Of a DNA stretch of 17,251 nt, positions 1 through 5,633 are shown piece after piece. The stretch is from Synechococcaceae bacterium WBB_10_009 (lineage in GTDB: Bacteria; Cyanobacteriota; Cyanobacteriia; PCC-6307; Cyanobiaceae), in contig RHBP01000021.1 in NCBI GenBank assembly GCA_010030955.1, positions 1 through 17,251 of the forward strand. Reading direction: 5' to 3'. The translations under genes were made by a program, and so were the position numbers. Each line of letters starts with the position of its first letter. Within the stretch, counting starts at the first letter, position 1. The notes under the pieces are model-generated. The model was not told where the DNA came from and ran no database searches. It was given only the letters and a program-made list of their open reading frames with translations.

Positions 1-327
1 GAAGACCCGCGTCAGAACTTCAGACCCGCGCCCGGCAAGATCACCGGCTGGCTGCCACCCGGTGGCCCTGGTGTGCGGGTCGACAGCCACGTCTACACGG
101 GCTACGAAATCCCCCCCTTCTACGACTCGCTGATCGGCAAGCTGATCGTCTGGGGCACCGACCGCAACCACGCCCTCAAGCGGCTGCGCCGGGCCCTCTC
201 GGAATGCGCCGTCACCGGCATCCCCACCACCATCGATTTCCACCTGCAACTGCTGGATCGCCCCGAATTTCAGGCGGGTGATGTGCACACCAAATTTGTG
301 GAGCAGGAGATGCTGCCCCCGGCTTGA
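1..327 (+). CDS. accC: Biotin carboxylase subunit of acetyl-CoA carboxylase, C-terminal part (5' end outside window)
   Basis: This is the last 108 codons of an open frame that enters the window at base 1 and ends at TGA 325-327. The first residues, EDPRQNF, continue the conserved xxNAEDP motif of biotin carboxylases. They are followed by PGKITGW, PGGPGVRVDSH and YDSLIGKLIVWG, all hallmarks of the C-terminal domain of AccC that closes the active site and makes the dimer contact. AccC carboxylates the biotin on AccB using ATP and bicarbonate, the first step of fatty-acid synthesis in the cytoplasm. The ATP-grasp and N-terminal domains lie upstream of the window. A GTG at 73 could be mistaken for a start but lies inside the conserved domain. 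The gene converges on the YggT-family gene with 25 bp between the stops and no visible terminator. Confidence 0.96.
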   Translation, partial: EDPRQNFRPAPGKITGWLPPGGPGVRVDSHVYTGYEIPPFYDSLIGKLIVWGTDRNHALKRLRRALSECAVTGIPTTIDFHLQLLDRPEFQAGDVHTKFVEQEMLPPA

Positions 328-352
328 GGCCTGTCTGCGACCTGGAGCCCGA

Positions 353-730
353 TCAGGCCGGCAGCACGCTCAAACGCAGCATCACCTGACTGAGCAGGCC
401 CTGCTGGCCCACCAGCAATTCCCGCAAGAGGCTCACCAGCCCCACCCAGATCACCGGGGTCACATCCACGCCACCGATGGGGGCCACCAGGCGGCGCGTC
501 AGCGCCAGCAGGGGCTCGGTGGGGCCGCCCACCAGGCGCCAGGGGCCCTGGCGCAGGTCCACCTGGGGGTACCAGGTGAGCACGATGCGAAACAGGAACA
601 GCAGCGTCCAGGCCGCCAGCGCCAGCCCCAGCAGCAGATGCAGCGGCGGCAGCAGCTGGCGCAGCAGCGCCACCGTGTCTGGAGATAGCGCCTGTGGCGA
701 GAGCGCGGCTGAGCTGTCCGGTCCCGTCAC
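353..730 (-). CDS. YggT (Ycf19) family integral membrane protein
   Basis: A 125-residue protein with GTG start at 728-730 and TGA at 353-355. After a polar N-terminus of about 25 residues it has two hydrophobic segments, about residues 27-52 and 86-108. FRIVLTWYP (47-55) ends the first, and a PTEPLLALTRRLVAPIGG block (70-87) links them. This is the layout of a single YggT repeat, and the arginine-proline-glycine loop is the family signature. Homologues (Ycf19 in plastids and cyanobacteria) have been linked to membrane or thylakoid organisation and osmotic or cell-division phenotypes, but the biochemical role is not established. It is divergent from psbX across 77 bp, which must hold both promoters. 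The GTG start is the only standard one seen before the first helix. Family assignment is secure; function is not. Confidence 0.9.
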   Translation of the reverse strand: MTGPDSSAALSPQALSPDTVALLRQLLPPLHLLLGLALAAWTLLFLFRIVLTWYPQVDLRQGPWRLVGGPTEPLLALTRRLVAPIGGVDVTPVIWVGLVSLLRELLVGQQGLLSQVMLRLSVLPA

Positions 731-779
731 AAAGCCCTAAGCAGCGATGGCGCGATCGTAGGAAGTCGGCTCCACTGCC

Positions 780-785
780 TAGGAT
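780..785 (+). promoter_or_regulatory. Possible -10 element ahead of psbX
   Basis: The hexamer TAGGAT fits TANNNT and lies 22 bases upstream of the psbX ATG, which would give a very short leader. No convincing -35 box sits 16-18 bases upstream, which is common in cyanobacterial promoters. It lies in the 77-bp divergent gap shared with the YggT-family gene. The assignment is by eye only. Confidence 0.25.
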
Positions 786-807
786 CACCGGCGGATTCGT
801 CAGTGCC

Positions 808-930
808 ATGACCCCCTCGCTCGCCAACTTTCTCAGCAGCCTCGCTTGGGGTGCGGTGATCGTGGTCATCCCCATCACCGCCGCCGTGATCCTGATCAGC
901 CAGAACGACCGGGTCGACCGCAAGCTCTGA
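808..930 (+). CDS. psbX: Photosystem II protein PsbX
   Basis: A 40-residue protein from ATG 808 to TGA 928-930. It has one transmembrane helix (about residues 12-31, AWGAVIVVIPITAAVILI) preceded by TPSLANFLSSL and followed by a short polar tail, SQNDRVDRKL. This is the size and pattern of PsbX, a small subunit of photosystem II in the thylakoid membrane that lies near cytochrome b559 and influences QB-site plastoquinone turnover. The ATG at 808 is preferred over an upstream frame opening at 694, which would add an unrelated arginine-rich extension. ycf66 follows in the same direction after 77 bp. The PsbX-Ycf66 neighbourhood is typical of picocyanobacteria. No strong Shine-Dalgarno sequence is seen. 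Confidence 0.93.
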   Translation: MTPSLANFLSSLAWGAVIVVIPITAAVILISQNDRVDRKL

Positions 931-931
931 A

Positions 932-947
932 GCCCGGCAGCCCGGGC
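932..947 (+). other. Small GC hairpin just after psbX
   Basis: The arms GCCCGG (932-937) and CCGGGC (942-947) form a perfect 6-bp stem with a 4-base loop, starting one base after the psbX stop. There is no T-run after it, so it is not a classical intrinsic terminator. It could stabilise or partly separate a short psbX transcript from ycf66. In such GC-rich DNA a 6-bp hairpin can also be chance. Confidence 0.25.
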
Positions 948-1007
948 CCGCGCCTCGACGGCCGGCCTAAAGTGGCTGAAAGTGCGGCCTGAAAGGGCTT
1001 TCGATCC

Positions 1008-1925
1008 GTGGTCAACGCCAGCCTGAACTGGGCCAGCATCGTGGGGATCGTGCTGGCCGTCGGCGGCGCGCTGCTCTATTTCATGCGCAGCTTCAAGCCC
1101 GCCCTGGCCCGCGACTACGACGTGTTCTTCGCCGCCGTGGGCCTGCTCTGCGGCGGCATTTTGTTTTTCCAGGGCTGGCGCCTGGATCCGATCCTGCAGT
1201 TTGGCCAGTTTCTGTTGGCGGGCACCACGGTGTTTTTCGCCTACGAGAGCGTGCGGCTGCGGGGGGTGACCACCGAGCAGGCCCGCCGCTCCTCCTTCTT
1301 CGACGACGACGAACCGCCCAGCCGGCCCCGCATGGGCGGTGGCCGCGACTGGGGCGACGACGTTGACCGCTTCGATGAACCCCAACCGCTGCGCCGCCGC
1401 ATCCGCTCCCGCGAGGAGGGCTTCGGCGACCGCGACGAGGAGGACTTCTACCGCCCCCGCCGGCCCGCCGCCCGGGCCGCCATCCCCGAGCGGGCCGCCT
1501 CCCGCGACGATTGGGAGGCCCAACGCAACCGCGGCGAGCGCGGTGCTGAGCGCCCATCCGACCGTGGCCCCGCCGCCGGCCGCTACCGCGCTGGGGGCCC
1601 CAGCATCCCGGCGAGCCAGGATTTCGGTGCCCGCCGCCAGGGCCGCGAGGAGCAACGCCGCGGCAGCCGCCCCGGCGCGCCGGCCGAGGGCATGCCCCGC
1701 TCCAGCCGCCGCCCCGCAGCCCCCGGCAGCGGACCTGAACCGATGGCCTCCGGCGCCACCGCCGGTGTACCCCAGGGTTCCCCCTACCGCGCCAGTGGCA
1801 TGCCCTCCGCCAGCGCTGACGCCGCCGACGCCTCGGTGAGCGACGCCGAGTTTCGCCCGGTGCCCCCCGCCCCCCGCAGCGAAGGCCCCGGCCCGCGGGA
1901 CAACAGCTCGCGCTTCGACGACTGA
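1008..1925 (+). CDS. ycf66: Ycf66 family membrane protein with long disordered tail
   Basis: A 305-residue protein starting at GTG 1008 and ending at TGA 1923-1925. The first 86 residues hold three hydrophobic segments (about 7-26, 38-56 and 62-79) with motifs VNASLNWASIVGIVLAV and LDPILQFGQFLLAG, as in cyanobacterial and plastid Ycf66. The remaining two thirds are low in complexity, rich in Arg, Asp, Glu, Pro, Gly and Ala, with no hydrophobic core, so the tail is almost certainly disordered and cytoplasmic or stromal. It starts with an acidic patch (FFDDDEPP, 97-104). The function of Ycf66 is unknown. It lies between psbX and two lipoprotein genes, and its stop overlaps the presumed CTG start of the first lipoprotein (CTGA), suggesting co-transcription and coupled translation. 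Confidence 0.88.
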   Translation: MVNASLNWASIVGIVLAVGGALLYFMRSFKPALARDYDVFFAAVGLLCGGILFFQGWRLDPILQFGQFLLAGTTVFFAYESVRLRGVTTEQARRSSFFDDDEPPSRPRMGGGRDWGDDVDRFDEPQPLRRRIRSREEGFGDRDEEDFYRPRRPAARAAIPERAASRDDWEAQRNRGERGAERPSDRGPAAGRYRAGGPSIPASQDFGARRQGREEQRRGSRPGAPAEGMPRSSRRPAAPGSGPEPMASGATAGVPQGSPYRASGMPSASADAADASVSDAEFRPVPPAPRSEGPGPRDNSSRFDD

Positions 1926-2467
1926 TCCGCAGCCTCAGCCTGCTGCTGCTGGCCACCGGCCTGGGGGGGTGCACCCTGCTGCCCTGGCGGCGCCAGCCGG
2001 CGCCACCCCTGGGGCTGGGCAGCGAAACGCGCCAACAGCCCGCCCTCAGCGGTGATGGGCGCCTGCTGGCCTCGCTGGTGGAGCGGGGCGGCCGCACCAC
2101 GGTGCTGCTGCAGGAGCGCAGCAGCGGCCGGGTGCTGCCCCTGCGCCACCTGCGCGACCACCAACCCCACAGTTCCCCGGCCCTGAGCTGGAACGGCCGC
2201 TACCTGGCCCTGCTGGTGCAGCAGGGGGGGCGACGCCAGGCGGTGATTGAAGACCGCGCCACCGGCCGGCTGCAGCCGCTGTTGTTGCCCATGGGCCTGG
2301 AGCCGCGGCGCCTCAGCCTGGCCCCCGACGGCCAGCGCCTGGCCCTGGAGGTGATCGCCGGCGGCGGCCAGCGGGTGGAGCTGTTCGACCTCAGCGGCCT
2401 GCTCGAACCGGACCTGGCCCCCGGCCAGCGCCAGAGCGGCGGCGGCGAGGGGGCGCTGCAGCCGTGA
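1922..2467 (+). CDS. TolB-like beta-propeller lipoprotein, apparent CTG start
   Basis: The frame is open from a TGA at 1817-1819 to TGA 2465-2467, but its first ATG/GTG/TTG is GTG 2078, deep in the conserved part. From CTG 1922 it encodes a classic lipoprotein signal peptide: LIRS, a run of leucines, then lipobox LGGC with Cys at residue 17. The gene therefore most likely starts at CTG 1922, overlapping the ycf66 stop as CTGA, giving 181 residues. The mature part has at least three PD40/TolB-type units (SGDGRLLASL, SWNGRYLALLV, APDGQRLALEV), too few for a complete propeller. It is predicted to be a membrane-anchored periplasmic protein of unknown binding partner. It resembles the next gene, which starts in its stop codon (GTGA). 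An automatic call would probably begin at 2078 and lose the signal. The start codon is the main uncertainty. Confidence 0.72.
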   Translation: MIRSLSLLLLATGLGGCTLLPWRRQPAPPLGLGSETRQQPALSGDGRLLASLVERGGRTTVLLQERSSGRVLPLRHLRDHQPHSSPALSWNGRYLALLVQQGGRRQAVIEDRATGRLQPLLLPMGLEPRRLSLAPDGQRLALEVIAGGGQRVELFDLSGLLEPDLAPGQRQSGGGEGALQP

Positions 2468-2955
2468 GGAGCCACCGCAAGCCCCTGTGGACCGGCGGCC
2501 TGCTGCTCACCCTGCTGCTGCAGGGCTGCCAGGGGGGCCTGCGGCCGTTGCCCAACCTCAACCAACAGCTGGCCCGCCTGGGCAGCGGCCAGAGCCCCAG
2601 CCTGGGCAGCGGCTGGCTGGCCCTAATCGCCAGCCGCGATGGCGGACGCCCCCAGGTGCAGCTGATCGACGGCCAACGGCAACTGCCGGTGCCCCTGCCG
2701 GGGCTCAACCGGGCCGACAGCCTGCCGATCCAGGTGAGCGTGGATGCCCGCGGTGAGCACCTGGCGGTGGTGCGCCAGCGCGACGACCGCACGGAGCTGG
2801 TGCTCTACCGGCGCTCCCTGATGGCCGTGCAGCCCCTGGCGATCGAGCCGGCGGGCGTGCCCCGCCAGGTGAGCCTCAGCGCCGATGGGCGGGTGCTGGC
2901 GGTGGAGGTGAGCCGCGGCGGCCTGTGGCAGATCGATCTGCTGGAGCTGCCCTAA
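2464..2955 (+). CDS. TolB-like beta-propeller lipoprotein, paralogue of preceding gene
   Basis: A 163-residue protein from GTG 2464 to TAA 2953-2955. The start overlaps the previous stop by 4 nt (GTGA), indicating translational coupling. The N-terminus is basic (RSHRKP), followed by a hydrophobic stretch and the lipobox LQGC with Cys at residue 22, so lipidation and export to the periplasmic face are expected. The mature domain carries TolB/PD40-like strands VSVDARGEHLAVV and VSLSADGRVLAVEVSRGG, which align with repeats in the upstream gene (SLAPDGQRLALEV). Half-size propeller proteins of this type occur beside ycf66/hli in picocyanobacteria but have no known function that I can state. It ends 15 bp from the convergent hli stop, with no terminator seen. 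Confidence 0.8.
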   Translation: MRSHRKPLWTGGLLLTLLLQGCQGGLRPLPNLNQQLARLGSGQSPSLGSGWLALIASRDGGRPQVQLIDGQRQLPVPLPGLNRADSLPIQVSVDARGEHLAVVRQRDDRTELVLYRRSLMAVQPLAIEPAGVPRQVSLSADGRVLAVEVSRGGLWQIDLLELP

Positions 2956-2970
2956 CGCCCCGGACAGGGA

Positions 2971-3162
2971 TCAGCCCACAAAGCCTGCCCAATGCAGGAA
3001 GGTGCTGCCGCTGATGGCCTCCACCAGCAGGATTGCCACGAAGCCCACCATGGCGAAGCGCCCATTCACCCGTTCGGCGTAGGCGCTCCAGCCGAAGGCC
3101 GGGGCATCGCCGGTGGTGGCACTGGTGGCGGGAGCGTCGGTGGGGGGCGGGGTGGCGGACAT
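2971..3162 (-). CDS. hli: High-light-inducible (CAB-like) one-helix protein
   Basis: A 63-residue protein, ATG 3160-3162 to TGA 2971-2973. A Pro/Ala/Thr-rich N-terminus of about 24 residues leads into ERVNGRFAMVGFVAILLVEAI (residues 30-50), the chlorophyll-binding helix shared by Hlips and light-harvesting complex proteins: Glu and Asn-Gly-Arg ligate pigment and AMxGF packs the helix. Hlips sit in the thylakoid membrane as dimers or with FtsH/chlorophyll synthase, and protect photosystem assembly from excess light. The gene follows the ABC transporter with a 7-bp gap, so it can be read through from the HIT-ABC unit, although hli genes often have their own stress-responsive promoter. A GGAG lies 13 bases before the ATG, rather far for an ideal ribosome site. 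Confidence 0.94.
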   Translation of the reverse strand: MSATPPPTDAPATSATTGDAPAFGWSAYAERVNGRFAMVGFVAILLVEAISGSTFLHWAGFVG

Positions 3163-3169
3163 CGCGGCT

Positions 3170-5152
3170 TCAGGCTCCGGCGTTGAAGGTATAGCTGGCG
3201 GCGGGGTGCAGCTTCCAGGCGCCGAGGCCGTCGAGCTCCAGCACCGTGTCGTGGAAGCTGGTGAGGGTGGGGCGATGGCCCACGCTCACAAACGCCATCT
3301 CCCGCTGCACCAGCAGCTGGTAGAGGTGCTTCTCGGTGCCCACATCCAGGGCGCTGGTGGCCTCATCCAGCACCACAAAGCGGGGGGAGTTGAGCAGCAG
3401 GCGGGCGAAGGCCAGGCGTTGCTGTTCCCCCAGGGAGAGCAGCCGCGGCCAATCCTGTTTGATGTCGAAGTCGGGGTAGCGCTGCACCAGCTCGCTGAGG
3501 CGCACCTCCTCGAGCACGCTGCGCAGGTGCTGATCGCTGAAGCGCTGGGGATCGAGGGGGTAACAGAGCTGCTCCCGCAGGCTGCCCAGGATCATGTAGG
3601 GCTTCTGGGGGATGAACAGCAGCTCGCTCTGGGGGGGACGCTGCACCGTGCCGGCGGCGGCGGGCCAGAGGCCGCTCACCAGGCGCAGGAAGGAGGTTTT
3701 GCCGCAGCCGCTCGGCCCCACCACCAACACCCGCTGGTGGGGGGCCACCTCCAGGCTGAGGTCGTGGATCAGGCGGCGCCCGCCCTGCGGGGGCACCAGG
3801 TCGACATGGCTCACCAGCAGGGACTCGGAACAGCCCTCGGCGACGGCGGCCTGAAGCGCCGCGGCGCCCCCCTGACCGATGGCCTCCACCTTGCCCTGGA
3901 ACCCCTCCAGACGGCTGATGGAGGCGGAAAAGGCCGCCAGGCGGTCGATGTTGTTCACGATGTAACTCACCGAGAACAGCACCTGCGAGAAGGCGATGCT
4001 GGCCTGGCCAAACACCCCGAAATCCACCTCCTTGGCGAAGTAGATCGGCGCGATCACCAGCCAGGGCAGGAAGCGGGAGAAGTAGTCGTAGGAGCGCTGG
4101 ATCACGCTGATCAGCGCTTCCCACACGATCAGCTTGTTGTAGTTGCGGATCGCCCCCCCCAGCCGCCGCTCCGCCTCGCGGCCCTCCTGCTGCTCACCGC
4201 GGTAGAAGGCGATCGATTCGGCGTTGTCGCGGATGTGCACCAGGCCATAGCGGAAGTCGGCCTCGAGGCGCAGCTGGTCGTAGTTGAGCGCCACCAGCTT
4301 GCGGCTGGCGAACACAATCACCGCGGTGCCCGCCAGGGAGTAGGCCAGCAGCCACAGGGCCAGCTTGGTGCTGATGGTCCACAGCACCAGGATGAAACTC
4401 ACGAAGGTGAGCAGGGCGGAGACGATCTCCACGCTCACGCTGAGGCTGGTGCTGGTGAAGCTGGCGGCGTCCTGGGAGATCCGTTGGTCGGGGTTGTCGA
4501 TCTCCTCGGCGCTTTCGTCGTTGGGGTTGAGAACGTAGTAGGCGCGGTTGTCGAGGTAGCGGTTGAGCAGCCGGCCGCTCAACCAGGCCCGCCACAGCAA
4601 GCCGAGTTTGGGGATCAGGTAGCTCTGCAGGGCGCGGATCGGCAACGCCAACACCAGGCAGAAGGCGTAGATCGCCACCACCTGCCAAAACTGATCGGCC
4701 TGGTAGGCCACCAGGGTGTTGTCAACGTTGCGGGCGATGTAGCTGATGCCCACATTGATGCCGTTGATCACCAGGATCAGCAGGGTGATCACCCCCATCA
4801 GCACCCAGGGCAACCAACGCCCCTGGCGCAACTTGCCCCGCAGGACGCCAAAACAGCCCAGGCCCAAGGCGAACAGCACCATCACCACCACGCCCACGGG
4901 GCTGGCCCAGATGGCCGCCACCTGCTGGGGCACCCCGGGCAAAAACCGCCCCTGCAGCTCCGGAATCAGGGCACCGCTGATCGCCACGGCGGCCGTGAGC
5001 AGCAGCAGGGTGCTGCCCACCACCACGGCGAGCAGCGCCACGATCAGCAGCAGAAACTGCCAGCCGCTGGTGTCCTCCACCGGCAGGAAGTAGGGCTGCG
5101 CCAGGCGCCTCAGCTTGCCGAGCTGACTGCGGAAGGCCTGCAGGGGGTTCAT
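3170..5152 (-). CDS. ABC transporter, fused permease and ATPase (SbmA/BacA-like, ABCD type)
   Basis: A 660-residue half-transporter, ATG 5150-5152 to TGA 3170-3172. The N-terminal half has about six membrane segments (near 33-60, 83-102, 114-135, 157-172, 240-281 and 360-405). It carries the DNPDQRISQDA signature (219-229) typical of the SbmA/BacA/YddA and peroxisomal ABCD families. The C-terminal half is a complete ATPase: Walker A GPSGCGKT (479-486), Q-loop IPQKPY with Q516, signature LSLGEQQR (572-579), Walker B FVVLDEATSALD (592-603) and switch His626. It should work as a homodimer in the plasma or thylakoid membrane. Relatives move antimicrobial peptides, cobalamin or fatty acyl compounds, so the substrate here is unknown. 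It lies 31 bp after the HIT gene and 7 bp before hli. A hairpin covers its start codon. Confidence 0.93.
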   Translation of the reverse strand: MNPLQAFRSQLGKLRRLAQPYFLPVEDTSGWQFLLLIVALLAVVVGSTLLLLTAAVAISGALIPELQGRFLPGVPQQVAAIWASPVGVVVMVLFALGLGCFGVLRGKLRQGRWLPWVLMGVITLLILVINGINVGISYIARNVDNTLVAYQADQFWQVVAIYAFCLVLALPIRALQSYLIPKLGLLWRAWLSGRLLNRYLDNRAYYVLNPNDESAEEIDNPDQRISQDAASFTSTSLSVSVEIVSALLTFVSFILVLWTISTKLALWLLAYSLAGTAVIVFASRKLVALNYDQLRLEADFRYGLVHIRDNAESIAFYRGEQQEGREAERRLGGAIRNYNKLIVWEALISVIQRSYDYFSRFLPWLVIAPIYFAKEVDFGVFGQASIAFSQVLFSVSYIVNNIDRLAAFSASISRLEGFQGKVEAIGQGGAAALQAAVAEGCSESLLVSHVDLVPPQGGRRLIHDLSLEVAPHQRVLVVGPSGCGKTSFLRLVSGLWPAAAGTVQRPPQSELLFIPQKPYMILGSLREQLCYPLDPQRFSDQHLRSVLEEVRLSELVQRYPDFDIKQDWPRLLSLGEQQRLAFARLLLNSPRFVVLDEATSALDVGTEKHLYQLLVQREMAFVSVGHRPTLTSFHDTVLELDGLGAWKLHPAASYTFNAGA

Positions 5153-5174
5153 GACGGCGTTCAGATGCCGTCAT
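5151..5174 (-). promoter_or_regulatory. Perfect 8-bp inverted repeat burying the ABC transporter start codon
   Basis: On the plus strand ATGACGGC (5151-5158) and GCCGTCAT (5167-5174) are exact reverse complements separated by 8 bases. In the minus-strand mRNA this makes a hairpin in the 31-base gap between the HIT stop and the ABC gene. The first two bases of the ABC AUG lie in the 3' arm, so initiation could depend on opening of the stem, for example by ribosomes finishing the HIT gene. There is no T-run, so it is not a terminator. Confidence 0.5.
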
Positions 5175-5183
5175 TGTGGCCGG

Positions 5184-5582
5184 TTAGCCGGGGGGCCAGG
5201 CCAGGTCGCGGCCACCGATCACGTGCACGTGCAGGTGAAACACCGTCTGCCCGGCGTCGGCACCGCTGTTGATCACCGTGCGGAAGGCGGTGAGGCCCTG
5301 CTGCCGGGCCACCTGGGCCGCCACCAGCAACAGGTGACCCAGCAGGGCGGCATCCTCGGGCCCGGCCTCGAGCAAATTCACCAGCCGCCGCCGGGGGATC
5401 ACCAGGATGTGCACCGGCGCCTGGGGGGCCACGTCGCGGAAGGCGAGGCAACGGTCGTCGGCGTGCACCGGATCGCACGGGATCTCCCCCCGCAGGATGC
5501 GGCCGAAAATCGTGTCGTTGGCGGCCAGGTCGGCGGCCAGGTCAGCCGCCGGATCAGCCGGGAAGTCGGTGGGCTCGGCCAT
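5184..5582 (-). CDS. HIT-family (histidine triad) nucleotide hydrolase/transferase
   Basis: A 132-residue protein, ATG 5580-5582 to TAA 5184-5186. The C-terminal HLHVHVIGG (116-124) is the histidine triad, with His118 as the expected nucleophile. TIFGRILRGEIPC (24-36), HILVIPRR and INSGADAGQTVFH are typical of the Hint/HinT branch, which hydrolyses adenosine 5'-phosphoramidates and aminoacyl-adenylates in the cytoplasm as small dimers. Homologues are about 110-115 residues. The extra N-terminus consists of four tetrapeptide units of the form D-x-[AP]-A (residues 6-21), encoded by a 12-bp tandem repeat. It is the first gene of a minus-strand run with the ABC transporter and hli, and is divergent from comM across 51 bp. 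Family certain; physiological substrate unknown. Confidence 0.93.
   Translation of the reverse strand: MAEPTDFPADPAADLAADLAANDTIFGRILRGEIPCDPVHADDRCLAFRDVAPQAPVHILVIPRRRLVNLLEAGPEDAALLGHLLLVAAQVARQQGLTAFRTVINSGADAGQTVFHLHVHVIGGRDLAWPPG
5520..5567 (-). repeat. 12-bp tandem repeat (four units) inside the HIT gene
   Basis: Bases 5520-5531 and 5532-5543 are identical copies of GGCGGCCAGGTC. Bases 5544-5555 and 5556-5567 are diverged copies of the same period. Because 12 is a multiple of three, each unit encodes one tetrapeptide (DLAA, DLAA, DPAA, DFPA reading upstream), so copy-number change would alter length without breaking the frame. Confidence 0.8.
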
Positions 5583-5593
5583 GGGTGCTGGAA

Positions 5594-5615
5594 CAGCGGT
5601 GGCATTTCACCACTG
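5594..5615. promoter_or_regulatory. Imperfect inverted repeat in the HIT/comM divergent gap
   Basis: CAGCGGTG (5594-5601) and CACCACTG (5608-5615) pair at seven of eight positions across a 6-base spacer. It is centred in the 51-bp gap between the divergent starts of the HIT gene and comM, a position that would suit an operator for either. No known regulator motif is recognised and no promoter boxes are clear. Confidence 0.25.
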
Positions 5616-5633
5616 TCGGGCGCGAATCGGTTG

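Noticed and set aside
270..1655. 461-codon open frame on the minus strand
   Set aside because: Runs across accC, the YggT-family gene, psbX and ycf66, all of which have family-specific sequences; Ala/Gly-rich shadow.
1817..1925. Frameshift fusion of ycf66 with the lipoprotein as the explanation for the missing start
   Set aside because: The lipobox signal peptide begins exactly after the ycf66 stop; an internal signal peptide in a fusion would make no sense.
3113..3162. Possible fusion of the ABC transporter to Hli
   Set aside because: A TGA at 3170-3172 ends the ABC gene and Hli has its own ATG seven bases later; they are separate genes.
3113..5272. 719-codon open frame on the plus strand
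   Set aside because: It is antisense to the clearly real ABC transporter, is rich in His/Gln/Gly/Ala from mirrored GC-rich codons, and shows no family motif.
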